A stretch of DNA of 64,000 nt from Verrucomicrobiaceae bacterium E54 (GTDB lineage Bacteria > Verrucomicrobiota > Verrucomicrobiia > Verrucomicrobiales > Akkermansiaceae). The position numbers were made by a program, and so were the translations under genes. The notes below the pieces were generated by a model. It searched no databases and was not told where the DNA came from. It was given only the letters and a program-made list of their open reading frames with translations. The stretch lies in contig JAKZES010000012.1 in assembly GCA_022548915.1 (NCBI GenBank), positions 1-64,000 on the forward strand, given 5' to 3'. The first letter of the stretch is position 1, and every line of letters starts with the position of its first letter. Shown piece by piece: positions 43,250-52,376 of the stretch.

Positions 43250-45511
43250 CTAACGGACAGTGGATGGGGCGCTTTTCAGCATCACTTCCTCGCCGCGTTC
43301 GAGTTGCAGTTCATAGACTCCGGGGGCGACTTGGACGGGTTGCGGGTTGCCGGGGCCTTCGGCCATGATCTCGCCCTCCATCCCGGGCCGCACCCGGCAC
43401 GGTTCGCCGGCCAGGCTGCGGATGCGGATCCACTCGGTCTTGCCCTTGCTGCGCTTGGCGCTGACGAGGAAGGCCCCCTCTGCACGAAGGTCGCGGAACT
43501 CGACGTCTTTCCATGCCGAGGGCAGGGCAGGGAAGATGCGGATCGGGCCCGGTTCGTCGCGCGCCGGGTTGCTCCAGCTCTGCAGCAGCATGTCCTGGAT
43601 GATGTTGGCGGCGGCGAGTGTCGATTCGATGCAGGGGCTCTCATACCAGAGGCCGTTCGGGTAGAGGTCGCCCTGCAGGCGCTCGAGGCTGACCAATGTC
43701 CGGTCGCCGAGGCCGAGGGCGGCACCGATCGGGCCGGCGTGGGCCTGGACCATGGCCTGCCGCTGGCCGGGGCCGGCGGTTCCCAGCGCGCGCTCGAAGG
43801 AGCGTTCGAGGACGTCGCGGGTGCCCTCCTGCTCGATGTTGACCAGGAACAGCGGATAGATCATCAGCAGGTTGGAAAAGTGCTGGTGGTTGGCCGAGGA
43901 GGTCCGGTCGCGGCCGAGGCGGTAGCCGTGCTCGTCGGCCGGGTAGTCCGGCAGGTTTTCGGCGACTTGTTTCCAGCGGGGGATCAGCGGGTCGTCGATG
44001 CCGAGGCGCTCGCTGGCCTTGAGCAGGGTGAGGCAGCCCCATTTGAGCAGCGCGAGGTCGAAGTTGCAGTCCTCGAAGACGCCGGTTTCCGGCGAGTAGG
44101 TCGGCGGCAGGCGCAGGGTCCCGTCGTCTTCCTCGACGACCATGTGGAGGTAGAGGTTGACCGCCCGGCGGAGCAGCGGAAAGACCTTCTCGCGCAGCAG
44201 GTCCTCGTCCATCGAGTAGCGGTATTGCCACCAGGCGTTGTGCATTGCCCAGGGCAGGTTGCCGACGAGGTGGAAGTAGCGTTTGTCACCGTCGCGTTGG
44301 CCGCGCATGTCCCAGGCGACGGCCAGCGGCAGGTAGGCCGAGTCCTGCTGCCACTCGACCGGGCGTACCGCTTTGATGAGTTCATCCCGCTGTTCGTGCA
44401 GGCGGTCGATGAGCGCCCGGCCCTGCTTGAGGCGGTTGGCGGTGTAGACCGGCCAGTGGGCGCTCTGGATGTTCCAGTCGGTGGTGAAATAGGGCCAGGA
44501 CTTCCCCTGGAACCAGATCCCCGGCGTGTCGACCATGCAGCGCCCGGCCCGGCTGGTGCAGCCGAAGCGGCAGATCGTCTGCCAGTAGAGCGACTCGAGA
44601 TCCTTGTCCGGCAGGGTGACGAAACTACGAGGGTAGTAGTCGTGCCACCACGCCCGGTGGCCGCGCACCCGGGCATCGCGATCGAGTGCGAGGACCCGCC
44701 GGACCTCGGCCACCGCGGTGTCGGGAGCGGTTTGTTCGGGATAGCTGTTGGCAATTGAAGCGACGAGGGTGCGGGTGTTGCCCTCGGTCCGCTCGCCCCA
44801 GGCGGTGGCGTAGCCGCCGCCGGCCAGCAGGTCTTGAATCCAGACTTGGGTGCCCCGGCGCGTTTCCAGCCGCCCGTCCGGGTTCGGCTTCCACGGGACG
44901 TGCATGTCCTGGTAGAGCTCGCCGTATTTTTTGACGAAGCGCTGGAGTTCGGCCTCGTTCTTCGGGTAGCCGGGTCGGGTGGTGCGGGCTTCCTCCGGGT
45001 GCCAGGTCCAGCGGCAGGCACGCTCGCCGTCGTCGGGGGTCAACTCGGTGACGATCGCCATGTCCTCCGCGTGAACGTAGTGGCGGATGCGGATTTCTCC
45101 CTCGGTGGTGGTGATGGTGCCGGTGAGTTCGGCATTCCAGAGGTCCTTGCGCCAATGGCAGCCGGTGAGCTTGCCGACCGGGTGGAGAGAGAAGTGCCCG
45201 ATTTGCAGACGCGGACGGCTGTAGGCCGTCCAGCCCCAGCTGTTGTCGCGGTGGTCGTGAACGTCGGCGCGGAAGACCTGAAGCCGCAGCGAGTCGTCGG
45301 CTTGATAGAGCATCGATCCGAGCATCGCGTTGCCGAAGTGCGGCGCCTCGGTCCAGCCGGCCGGGAGTTGCTCGAAGCGCATGTCGTGGCGGGCGATGAA
45401 CTCCGGCCAGTCGATATCCTCGACCTCGGCATGGGCGGCGGTAAACAGGGCGCACAGGGCCGCTGCGCTCAGGGTTCGGCTGAGTGTGCCTGGATCGGGA
45501 GTGGTCATCAT
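43250..45511 (-). CDS. Secreted GH95-like glycoside hydrolase
   Basis: A 753-residue protein with signal peptide (LSRTLSAAALCALFTAAHA). The N-terminal beta domain has GWTEAPHFGNAMLGSMLYQ and VFRADVHDHRDNSWGW. The (alpha/alpha)6 domain has WPYFTTDWNIQSAHWPVYTA, FHLVGNLPWAMHNAWWQYRY, LRLPPTYSPETGVFEDCNFD and RTSSANHQHFSNLLMIYPLF. These resemble GH95 alpha-L-fucosidase/galactosidase enzymes and the DUF5703 group. Start 45511 shares ATGA with the stop of the aminotransferase gene, so the two are translationally coupled. It is a distant paralogue of the gene at 26885. Exact substrate unknown. Confidence 0.8.
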   Translation of the reverse strand: MMTTPDPGTLSRTLSAAALCALFTAAHAEVEDIDWPEFIARHDMRFEQLPAGWTEAPHFGNAMLGSMLYQADDSLRLQVFRADVHDHRDNSWGWTAYSRPRLQIGHFSLHPVGKLTGCHWRKDLWNAELTGTITTTEGEIRIRHYVHAEDMAIVTELTPDDGERACRWTWHPEEARTTRPGYPKNEAELQRFVKKYGELYQDMHVPWKPNPDGRLETRRGTQVWIQDLLAGGGYATAWGERTEGNTRTLVASIANSYPEQTAPDTAVAEVRRVLALDRDARVRGHRAWWHDYYPRSFVTLPDKDLESLYWQTICRFGCTSRAGRCMVDTPGIWFQGKSWPYFTTDWNIQSAHWPVYTANRLKQGRALIDRLHEQRDELIKAVRPVEWQQDSAYLPLAVAWDMRGQRDGDKRYFHLVGNLPWAMHNAWWQYRYSMDEDLLREKVFPLLRRAVNLYLHMVVEEDDGTLRLPPTYSPETGVFEDCNFDLALLKWGCLTLLKASERLGIDDPLIPRWKQVAENLPDYPADEHGYRLGRDRTSSANHQHFSNLLMIYPLFLVNIEQEGTRDVLERSFERALGTAGPGQRQAMVQAHAGPIGAALGLGDRTLVSLERLQGDLYPNGLWYESPCIESTLAAANIIQDMLLQSWSNPARDEPGPIRIFPALPSAWKDVEFRDLRAEGAFLVSAKRSKGKTEWIRIRSLAGEPCRVRPGMEGEIMAEGPGNPQPVQVAPGVYELQLERGEEVMLKSAPSTVR

Positions 45512-46743
45512 GAAGTCCGGGTGAATTGCTGTTTCAGGATCTCCGCCAGCCGCTCGAACTGGGCCAGATGATTGTAGGCCTGGGCGCTGATTCTCAGGGT
45601 CTGGCGTGGTGGTGCCGGCCACGGTGAGACCGGAACGTCGATGTTGTGTTCGCGAAGCAAGTGGCAGTAGAGCGGCAGGCTGGGGGACGGGCTGGTGGTG
45701 AAATCCATCTGGTCCGGCTGTGACTCGTCGGGCAGCACCACGGTGGCCATCGTCCCGAGCATCGAATTGGGAGCCGGGGGATCGCCACTCAGGGCCCGGC
45801 ACAGCAGGTCGCGGGCGGCCAGGGCGAGCCGGCGGTTGCGCGCGGCGAGCCCCGCCGCCCCGCCCGGGAAGGCAGACTCTAGGAACTCGATCGAGTCCTT
45901 GACGCAGATCCACGGGGTCGGATCGATCGTGCCGATCCAGTCGAAGAGATCGTGGAACCGGGAGCGGCCGGGTCGCCGCATGTTCATCCCGTGGCTGATC
46001 ACCGCAGGCACGATCGGCTCCTGCCGGTCGCGGCGCACGTGCAGGAATCCCGCGCCCTTCGGTGCGCACATCCACTTGTGGCAGTTGCCGGTGTAGTAGG
46101 CCGCGCCGAGGGCATCGAGGTCGAGCGGCACCATCGCCGGTGCATGGGAACCATCGACCAGCACGTCAATCCCCCGGCCCTGGATTTCGGAGACCAGACG
46201 GTCGATGGGAAAGATCAGCGCCGTGGGGCTGGTGACGTGGTCGAGCATCACCAGGCGGGTGCGGTCGGTCAGTGCCCCCAGCACCGCCTCGACCACCTGT
46301 TCGGCGTCACTGAGAGGGAAGGGCACCTCGGCGACCCTGAGTTGGGCACCGCAGCGTTCCGCGACGTAGCGCAGGGCGTTGGTGCAGGCGTTGTAGGCGT
46401 GGTTGGTGGTGAGCAACTCGTCGCCGGGTTCGAAGTCGAGCGACCGGACCACCGCGCTGACGGCGCTGGTCGAGTTCGGCACCGGCACGATGTCCTCGAA
46501 GCGGGAGCCGAGGAAGTCGCATAGCGCCTGCCGCGCTTCGTCCTGCAAGGGGCCGCGGCGGGCGGTCATGAAGCGGACCGGTTCGCGCTCCATTTCCTCG
46601 CGATACCGGGACTGCGCCTCGAGCACCGGCCTTGGACAGGCACCGAAGGAGCCATGATTCAGGAAGTCGACGGACCGATCGAGGATCCAGTGTTCCGGAT
46701 CCCCTGCCGGGGACTCGATGCAAAGACTGCTATTCGTGGTCAT
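45508..46743 (-). CDS. PLP-dependent class V aminotransferase (isopenicillin N epimerase-like)
   Basis: A 411-residue cytoplasmic fold-type I PLP enzyme. FLNHGSFGACPRPVLEAQ (about 28-45) is the group N terminus; VPNSTSAVSAVVRSL the cofactor phosphate region; VLVDGSHAPAMVPLDL carries the PLP aspartate; YYTGNCHKWMCAPKGAGFL holds the Schiff-base lysine (in NCHK). Relatives include isopenicillin N epimerase-like proteins and the C-S lyase EgtE of ergothioneine synthesis. No other ergothioneine gene is here, so the role is open. It has no visible signal peptide, in contrast to the exported glycosidases around it. It is downstream of the LacI gene on the same strand and overlaps the GH95-like gene by 4 bp. 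Confidence 0.85.
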   Translation of the reverse strand: MTTNSSLCIESPAGDPEHWILDRSVDFLNHGSFGACPRPVLEAQSRYREEMEREPVRFMTARRGPLQDEARQALCDFLGSRFEDIVPVPNSTSAVSAVVRSLDFEPGDELLTTNHAYNACTNALRYVAERCGAQLRVAEVPFPLSDAEQVVEAVLGALTDRTRLVMLDHVTSPTALIFPIDRLVSEIQGRGIDVLVDGSHAPAMVPLDLDALGAAYYTGNCHKWMCAPKGAGFLHVRRDRQEPIVPAVISHGMNMRRPGRSRFHDLFDWIGTIDPTPWICVKDSIEFLESAFPGGAAGLAARNRRLALAARDLLCRALSGDPPAPNSMLGTMATVVLPDESQPDQMDFTTSPSPSLPLYCHLLREHNIDVPVSPWPAPPRQTLRISAQAYNHLAQFERLAEILKQQFTRTS

Positions 46744-46850
46744 TCTGTCTGTCCTGTGGGGTTGAGCACTTGTTGGCCCGCCGGGTCGTACTCAAGCGAC
46801 AAGGCTGATATGCCAGGCATGCCGTTGGTACGAAAATTGAGAAATCGAGG

Positions 46851-47903
46851 CTAGTTTCCGGGAGCCGGTCCGCTCGACTCGCGGGCGATGAAGGTGGTCG
46901 GGAATTCGGCGCGACGCGGGGCGTCATCGATGCCTTCGATCCGCGACATCAGAAACTCCACGGCCCGGGCGACCATGCCGGCATGGGGCTGGGCGATGGT
47001 CGAGAGCGACACCGGAAGATGCGCCGCCATCGGCACTCCGTCGATGCCCACCACCGAGAGGTCTCCGGGCACCTTCAGCCCGGCGTCGATCGCGGCCCGC
47101 ATCACCCCGATCGCCGTGAGGTCGTTGAGGGCGACAACCGCGGTCGGGCGATCGGGCCGTGCCAGCACGGGCGCCATGGCCTGGCGGGCCTCGTCGATCG
47201 CCGGACCGCAGTGGAGGGTCTCGAGGGTCGCGCCATCCAGTGAGCTCACGTTCTCCTCGAAGATCGCGGGTCGCCTGCCGGCCCGCTGCCCCCGGGAGCG
47301 GGCATCGAGCATGGCGAAGCGGCGATGGCCGTCGGCATGCAGGGCCGCGGCGGCTTCGGCGAGGCCGGGCGCGAAGTCGGGCATCACCAGGTCCACCGGG
47401 ACCTCGCCGGCGCCGGGCATGCCGAGGGCGACGAAGGGGACGCCGGCGGCAGCCTGATTCCGGAAAATCTCGTGATGGGCGCCGACGTCGCTGACGAAGG
47501 CCAGCACGCCGTCCACGTTGCGCTCGGCAAAGTCTTGAAGGAGTTTCTTTTCCCGCTCGAGGTCGGTGCGCCAGCTCTCGATCACGAGATCGTAGCCGAG
47601 CGTCTCCACGGCCTCGCCGAAGAGTGAGGCGACGTGGGTGAAGTAGGGGTTGTTGAGGTCGGCGACCAGCAGCCCGATGCTCTGGAACCGGCCCGATTGC
47701 AGGGCCACCGCCGCCCGGTTGGGGCGGTAGCCGAGGGCTTCGGCCGCCGCGAAGACGCGCTCGACGGTGGCCTCCGAAGCCCACGAGTTGGGACGCCGGT
47801 TGAGGATGGTCGAGGCGGTGTTGACCGCCACCCCGGCGCGTTCGGCCACGTCCTTGAGACGCACGCGCTTGCCGGGGCCGGGACCTGTTGGCTTTCCGCT
47901 CAT
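46851..47903 (-). CDS. LacI-family transcription regulator
   Basis: A 350-residue repressor. The N-terminal helix-turn-helix (VRLKDVAERAGVAVNTASTI, about 14-33) plus hinge ALGYRPNRAAVALQ is followed by a periplasmic-binding-protein-like sugar domain (IGLLVADLNNPYF, VVALNDLTAIGVMRAA, LSVVGIDGVPMAAHL, LSTIAQPHAGMVARA). It is divergent from the permease/rhamnose isomerase operon, so it probably regulates that operon in response to rhamnose or a derivative. It may also control the minus-strand genes downstream (aminotransferase, GH95-like, GH92), which follow in the same direction. Confidence 0.93.
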   Translation of the reverse strand: MSGKPTGPGPGKRVRLKDVAERAGVAVNTASTILNRRPNSWASEATVERVFAAAEALGYRPNRAAVALQSGRFQSIGLLVADLNNPYFTHVASLFGEAVETLGYDLVIESWRTDLEREKKLLQDFAERNVDGVLAFVSDVGAHHEIFRNQAAAGVPFVALGMPGAGEVPVDLVMPDFAPGLAEAAAALHADGHRRFAMLDARSRGQRAGRRPAIFEENVSSLDGATLETLHCGPAIDEARQAMAPVLARPDRPTAVVALNDLTAIGVMRAAIDAGLKVPGDLSVVGIDGVPMAAHLPVSLSTIAQPHAGMVARAVEFLMSRIEGIDDAPRRAEFPTTFIARESSGPAPGN

Positions 47904-47964
47904 CGAATGCTTTCCGAATCAACCTGAGCGCAAGGCGGGTGGGGCGGAAGCCCAAAAATCGCCT

Positions 47965-47991
47965 TCAAGAATCGTTTCATGATTGGCTTGA
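47965..47991. promoter_or_regulatory. Candidate LacI-type operator in the divergent promoter region
   Basis: TCAAG (47965-47969) and CTTGA (47987-47991) are inverted, with an inner AATC...GATT dyad (47970-47984) around CGTTTCA. It lies 47 bp before the permease start in the only divergent gap of the locus. The CGTTTC core is typical of LacI-family operators. Confidence 0.35.
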
Positions 47992-48037
47992 CGGGGAACG
48001 GGCGTCTGGCCATTGCTCGCACGACCCAATTCAACCC

Positions 48038-49423
48038 ATGGCCGAAGAGCAACACGCCGCCACCGAGGAGTTCGAGCGCCGCCCGGTGCCGGATTCCGCC
48101 CTCAAGGGCCCCGGAAAATTCTGGGGCATGTATTCCGGCGAGCACGCCGCCGGCACCGAGTTCATGATCGGGCCGCTGTTCCTGCTGAGCGGGGTGGCAC
48201 TCAAGGATGTGTTTCTCGGACTGTTCGTCGGCAACCTGCTGGCGGTGCTGAGCTGGCGCTACCTGTGCGCGCCAATCGCCGTGCGGGCGCGGATGACGCT
48301 CTACTACCAGTTGGAGAAGATCGCCGGCGGCAATCTGGTGAAGCTCTACAACCTGGCGAACGGAGTCCTCTTCTGCTTCCTCGCCGGGGCGATGATCACG
48401 GTCTCCGCCACGGCGGTGGGCATTCCCTTCAACATCGAGATGCCGACCATCGACTCGGTCTATCCGAACAACGCCGCCTTCGTCGTGATCGTCCTGCTCG
48501 TCGGCGCGGTGATCGCGCTGGTGGCGGCCAAGGGCTACGACCTCGTCGCGCGGTTTGCCAATGTCGCCTCGCCCTGGATGGTGCTGGTCTTTCTCGGCTG
48601 TGGCCTGGTGGCCCTCAAGCAGATCGGTGCGGCTGACTGGGAAGGGCTGAACAAGGTGTGGAACGCCTCGATCACCACGGCCCAGGGAGGCGAGGCCAAG
48701 AGCACGATGGGCTTCTGGTCGATCGCACTGTTCGCCTGGTTCTGCAACTCCGCGATGCACATCGGCATGGCCGACCTCTCGGTGTTCCGCTACGCGCGGA
48801 AGGCCTCGTCCGGATGGGCCGCGGCGGGGGGCATGTATGTCGGCCACTACATGGCGTGGATCGCCGCCGCCTTCATGCTCGCGGCGCAGATCCAGGCGAC
48901 GGGCGATGCTAACCCGGTTCCGGGTCCGATGGCGGCCAATGTCGCGGGGCTTGCCGGAATCGTCTGCGTCGTGGTCGCCGGTTGGACCACCGCCAACCCG
49001 ACGATCTACCGTGCGGGTCTTGCCTTCCAGGCGATGATTCCCAACTCGTCCCGGACGACGATGACGCTGGTTGCCGGGGCGGTGGCGACGATTGCCGGGG
49101 TCTTTCCGGCCTTCGCCTGGAAGCTTCTGGGCTTCGTGGGTTTCTACGGCACCGTGCTGGCCCCGATGGGTGCGGTGATCGTGGCGGATTGGTATTTTTC
49201 GAAGAAGGCGGGCTTCCAGCAGTTTGCGGCCGAGCACAAGGGCTCGGGATTCAATATCTCGGTGGCATTGGCCTGGCTGATCCCGGTGGCGGTTGCGACC
49301 TACTTCATCAAGTTCGCGCCCGAGGGCGATCGCATCGACTCGTGGTTCTGCATCCTGCCCTGCTGGATCGCCACCGCCATCCTCCACGTCATCTTCAGCA
49401 AAATCTTCCACAAGACAGCCTGA
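48038..49423 (+). CDS. NCS1-type (cytosine/purine permease-like) transporter
   Basis: A 461-residue inner-membrane transporter with about 12 hydrophobic segments. The motif region SGEHAAGTEFMIGPLFLLSG, then VGNLLAVLSWRYLCAPI and the long VVIVLLVGAVIALVAAKGYD helix resemble the nucleobase:cation symporter 1 family. Members usually carry cytosine, purines or related ring compounds. Here the 66-residue membrane gene and L-rhamnose isomerase follow in tandem, so sugar (rhamnose) transport is the contextual guess. Start 48038 (MAEEQHAATEEFERR) gives the normal cytoplasmic N terminus. Confidence 0.82.
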   Translation: MAEEQHAATEEFERRPVPDSALKGPGKFWGMYSGEHAAGTEFMIGPLFLLSGVALKDVFLGLFVGNLLAVLSWRYLCAPIAVRARMTLYYQLEKIAGGNLVKLYNLANGVLFCFLAGAMITVSATAVGIPFNIEMPTIDSVYPNNAAFVVIVLLVGAVIALVAAKGYDLVARFANVASPWMVLVFLGCGLVALKQIGAADWEGLNKVWNASITTAQGGEAKSTMGFWSIALFAWFCNSAMHIGMADLSVFRYARKASSGWAAAGGMYVGHYMAWIAAAFMLAAQIQATGDANPVPGPMAANVAGLAGIVCVVVAGWTTANPTIYRAGLAFQAMIPNSSRTTMTLVAGAVATIAGVFPAFAWKLLGFVGFYGTVLAPMGAVIVADWYFSKKAGFQQFAAEHKGSGFNISVALAWLIPVAVATYFIKFAPEGDRIDSWFCILPCWIATAILHVIFSKIFHKTA

Positions 49424-49427
49424 TCCC

Positions 49428-49628
49428 ATGAAGAAGCTCCTTCCGTTCATCGCCTTGGCGGGCCTTGTGCTCACCATCGCCCCGCCCCTCATCCACCTCT
49501 TCGGCGACCTGCCGGTGAAGACGACCTTCCATCTGATGACGGCGGGCATGGTTCTCTGGTTCGCCGCCGCCACGCCGTGGCTCGGTCGCCGCAAGCTCGA
49601 GCCGACCGACACAGAGGTTCAGATCTAG
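49428..49628 (+). CDS. Small two-helix membrane protein of the rhamnose locus
   Basis: A 66-residue protein starting 5 bp after the permease stop. It has two hydrophobic segments ([19 protein letters not shown] and [19 protein letters not shown]) and a short charged tail. Its position between the permease and rhamnose isomerase suggests a small accessory subunit of the transporter; no family is recognised. Confidence 0.68.
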   Translation: MKKLLPFIALAGLVLTIAPPLIHLFGDLPVKTTFHLMTAGMVLWFAAATPWLGRRKLEPTDTEVQI

Positions 49629-49671
49629 TGAAACGCTGATCTCCGCATCAGTCCTTTGCCATTTTCAGTCC

Positions 49672-50904
49672 ATGTACGATCAAGCCCGCGAACAATACGC
49701 CACTCTTGGCGTCGATACCGAAGCCGCGCTCGAGCGTCTCTCGAAGATCCCCGTTTCCATCCATTGCTGGCAGGGCGACGATGTCGGGGGATTTGAAAAT
49801 CCCGACGGCCAACTCGGCTCGGGTCTTGCCGTCACCGGCAACCATCCCGGCAAGGCGCGGACGCCGGACGAGCTTCGCTCCGACCTGGAGAAGGCGCTTT
49901 CGCTGATTCCCGGCGACCACCGCCTCAACCTCCACGCGATCTATCTCGAGACGGATACCAAGGTCGAGCGCGACGCGATCGAGACCCGCCATTTCCAGGG
50001 GTGGATCGACTGGTGCAAGAGCCAGAATCTCGGCCTCGACTTCAATCCCTCGTGCTTCGCCCATCCGCTGGCCGACAGTGGCCTGACCCTGGCCTCACCG
50101 GATGACGGGGTCCGCCGGTTCTGGATCGATCACTGCAAGGCCTGCCGCGTGATCGCCGACGACATGGGCGCCCAACTCGGCGACAAGACGGTCACCAACA
50201 TCTGGATCCCGGACGGCTACAAGGACACCCCGGCCGACCGGATGGCACCGCGCCAGCGCCTGAAGGCCTCGCTCGACGAGGTGCTGGCCTCGCCGACTCC
50301 GAACAATCTCGATGCGGTCGAATCCAAGCTCTTCGGCATCGGCTCGGAGGCCTTCGTCGTCGGCTCGCACGAGTTCTACCTGGGCTATGCCGCCGAAAAG
50401 CAGATCGTGCTGTGTCTCGATGCCGGCCATTTCCACCCGACGGAGATGATCTCGGAAAAGATCAGCTCGTGCCTGCTCTACGTGCCGGAGTTGCTGCTCC
50501 ACGTCTCGCGCGGCGTGCGCTGGGATTCGGATCACGTCGTCACGCTCTCGGACGAACTGCAGGCGATCACCCGTGAGATCGTCGCCAACCGGGTGGAGGA
50601 TCGCGTGCACATCGGACTCGATTTCTTCGATGCCTCGATCAACCGCGTCGCCGCCTGGGCCATCGGCGTGCGCAACACCCTACGCGGGTTGCTGATCGGA
50701 CTGCTCGAGCCGACCGACCGCCTGCGAGCCGCGGAGCTGGAGGGCGACTACACGACCCGCCTCGCCCTGCAGGAGGAGATGAAGAGCTTTCCCATCGGCG
50801 CGGTCTGGGACGAATACTGCAAGCGTCGTAGCGTCCCGGTCGGCCCCGCCTGGCTGGACGAGGTCCGGAGCTACGAGGACACGGTGCTTTCCAAGCGTTC
50901 GTAG
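49672..50904 (+). CDS. rhaA: L-rhamnose isomerase
   Basis: Converts L-rhamnose to L-rhamnulose in the cytoplasm, the first catabolic step. The 410-residue metal-dependent barrel has [16 protein letters not shown] near the N terminus, [55 protein letters not shown] with metal-binding Glu/Asp/His, and [20 protein letters not shown] (in segments) near the C terminus, all family hallmarks. Rhamnulokinase and aldolase are not in the window. It is the last gene of the permease operon. Confidence 0.94.
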   Translation: MYDQAREQYATLGVDTEAALERLSKIPVSIHCWQGDDVGGFENPDGQLGSGLAVTGNHPGKARTPDELRSDLEKALSLIPGDHRLNLHAIYLETDTKVERDAIETRHFQGWIDWCKSQNLGLDFNPSCFAHPLADSGLTLASPDDGVRRFWIDHCKACRVIADDMGAQLGDKTVTNIWIPDGYKDTPADRMAPRQRLKASLDEVLASPTPNNLDAVESKLFGIGSEAFVVGSHEFYLGYAAEKQIVLCLDAGHFHPTEMISEKISSCLLYVPELLLHVSRGVRWDSDHVVTLSDELQAITREIVANRVEDRVHIGLDFFDASINRVAAWAIGVRNTLRGLLIGLLEPTDRLRAAELEGDYTTRLALQEEMKSFPIGAVWDEYCKRRSVPVGPAWLDEVRSYEDTVLSKRS

Positions 50905-50906
50905 TT

Positions 50907-50920
50907 CCCCGTTCACGGGG
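50907..50920 (+). terminator. Weak terminator after rhaA
   Basis: CCCCG and CGGGG pair with a TTCA loop directly after the rhaA stop and are followed by TCTTCT. The stem is only 5 bp, so confidence is low. Confidence 0.4.
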
Positions 50921-51052
50921 TCTTCTGGCAGCGTGTTCGACTCCGCATTTCACCGTGATCGCCAGAACCCGGGTGCCGTGGTTTCCGGGTCCTTCGGTGA
51001 AGACCTCCCAAAGGGGGAACTACGAACTGAACTTCCGGACATTCAAGGGGGA

Positions 51053-51631
51053 TCAGAAGGCGGTCCTGCCCGAAGCCATGCGCCGGGCCATGGCGGCGAC
51101 GAAGCGCCACTTGCGAACGATGACCGGCTTGTTGGCCAGGCGCAGGGGGATCCGGCCCTTGTGACGGAGGAAGAAGTTGAAGACTTCGGCGAAATCCTCG
51201 GCGGGCATCTCGGCGGCGTATTCGGTGACGTGGTGCGATGGATCGTAGGCGCGCGCGGGCCGGGGGTCGTGGTAGTCGCCTCCGAAGGCGCGCAGGAAGC
51301 GGAGCGATGCGGTGAAATCGGGAAAGCAGGCCGCCACCGCGTGCGACCACTCGTGGCGCAGGATGTCGGTGAGCAGGGTCTGGCGGCCACGGCGGTCGCA
51401 GAGGTCGCGCAGGCTGAGCCGCGAGATGTGGATGTTGCCGGGCGTGCCACTATGCCAGCCGTAGAAACTGCGGTCGCGATGACCGAGGTAGAGGCCGACC
51501 TGGTCGAGCGGCTCGACCCACATTCCGAGGCGGAACATTTCGCCGGTCACCCGACGGTTCGCGGCGTCGAGGCTTTCCAAGGTGATCAGGTGTCGCGTGG
51601 CCGGGCGGCGCGGCCTCTGGGCGTAGGGCAT
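51053..51631 (-). CDS. Putative zinc metallopeptidase-like protein (HEWSH motif)
   Basis: A 192-residue protein with HEWSHAVAACFPDF (about 93-106), an HExxH zinc motif, and a downstream AEVFNFFLRHKG that could supply the third ligand (glutamate of AEVF). There is no signal peptide, so it is probably cytoplasmic. It is a small 'putative zinc-binding metallopeptidase' type; the substrate is unknown. It lies convergent to rhaA. The next gene on the strand starts 70 bp upstream. Confidence 0.7.
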   Translation of the reverse strand: MPYAQRPRRPATRHLITLESLDAANRRVTGEMFRLGMWVEPLDQVGLYLGHRDRSFYGWHSGTPGNIHISRLSLRDLCDRRGRQTLLTDILRHEWSHAVAACFPDFTASLRFLRAFGGDYHDPRPARAYDPSHHVTEYAAEMPAEDFAEVFNFFLRHKGRIPLRLANKPVIVRKWRFVAAMARRMASGRTAF

Positions 51632-51701
51632 GGCGGTGTCCGGAAAGGTATTTTCCGCCGTGCCCGGCGCAAGTCCACGGGTGGGTCGATGGAGAAAATT
51701 T

Positions 51702-52298
51702 TCAGGCCTCCGCGCGGCGCCGGGCGAGGCGCTTGGCGACCTTCACCAGGACGAAGAAGGCCAGCAGCAGGGCGAGGCCTCCCGCCAGCATCGGCAGGAA
51801 GATCGTGAGCACCGATCCGAGCAGCGACCCGAGCAGTTCCAGCGTCGCGACGGCGAAGTTGCCGAGGCCACCCGTGGTGGCGGTCGACGCTCCCCGGAGG
51901 GCGACGGAGCCGCTCTGGATCAGACCGGCGGTACCGCCTCCGGCGATGGCGGCCAGGGCCCAGTCGATGGCCTGGTTTCCCCCCGGGAAGAGCGCAAACG
52001 CGACCAGGGTGCCGGCGACCAGGGCGGCGGGCGTGGCGATCGTGTCGAGGGCGTTGTCGAGCCAGGGAACGTAGTAGCCACCGATCTCGAGGACGGTGGC
52101 CACGCCCAGGGTGATGATGGCCGGCGTGCTGCCGACCCAGGCCAGGTCCTCCCCGAGCAACGAGGCGAGTTCGAATCCCGCCACGCCGTCGATCCCGGCA
52201 CGGACCGCCATGCTGGCGATGAACAGCGGGAGGAAGATCCGGAAGCCGCAGGCGGCGGCGAGTCCGATGCCCGCGAGGATGGCGAAGGTTTCGTTCAT
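51702..52298 (-). CDS. DUF4126 family membrane protein
   Basis: A 198-residue inner-membrane protein with about five hydrophobic segments. The opening FAILAGIGLAAACGFRIFLP and the ASLLGEDLAWVGSTPAIITLG, IGGYYVPWLDNALDTIATPA and glycine-rich IAGGGTAGLIQSGS segments match the DUF4126 pattern. Function unknown. It ends with a charged C terminus (KRLARRRAEA) in the cytoplasm. It is downstream of the desaturase, with 80 bp between. Confidence 0.82.
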   Translation of the reverse strand: MNETFAILAGIGLAAACGFRIFLPLFIASMAVRAGIDGVAGFELASLLGEDLAWVGSTPAIITLGVATVLEIGGYYVPWLDNALDTIATPAALVAGTLVAFALFPGGNQAIDWALAAIAGGGTAGLIQSGSVALRGASTATTGGLGNFAVATLELLGSLLGSVLTIFLPMLAGGLALLLAFFVLVKVAKRLARRRAEA

Positions 52299-52376
52299 GG
52301 ACCCCCGAAGGCTGACCCGGAAGTCACTTCAAGGGAATGGGAAACCCGATCGCAGATTGGAAAGGCCGTCAGGCCG

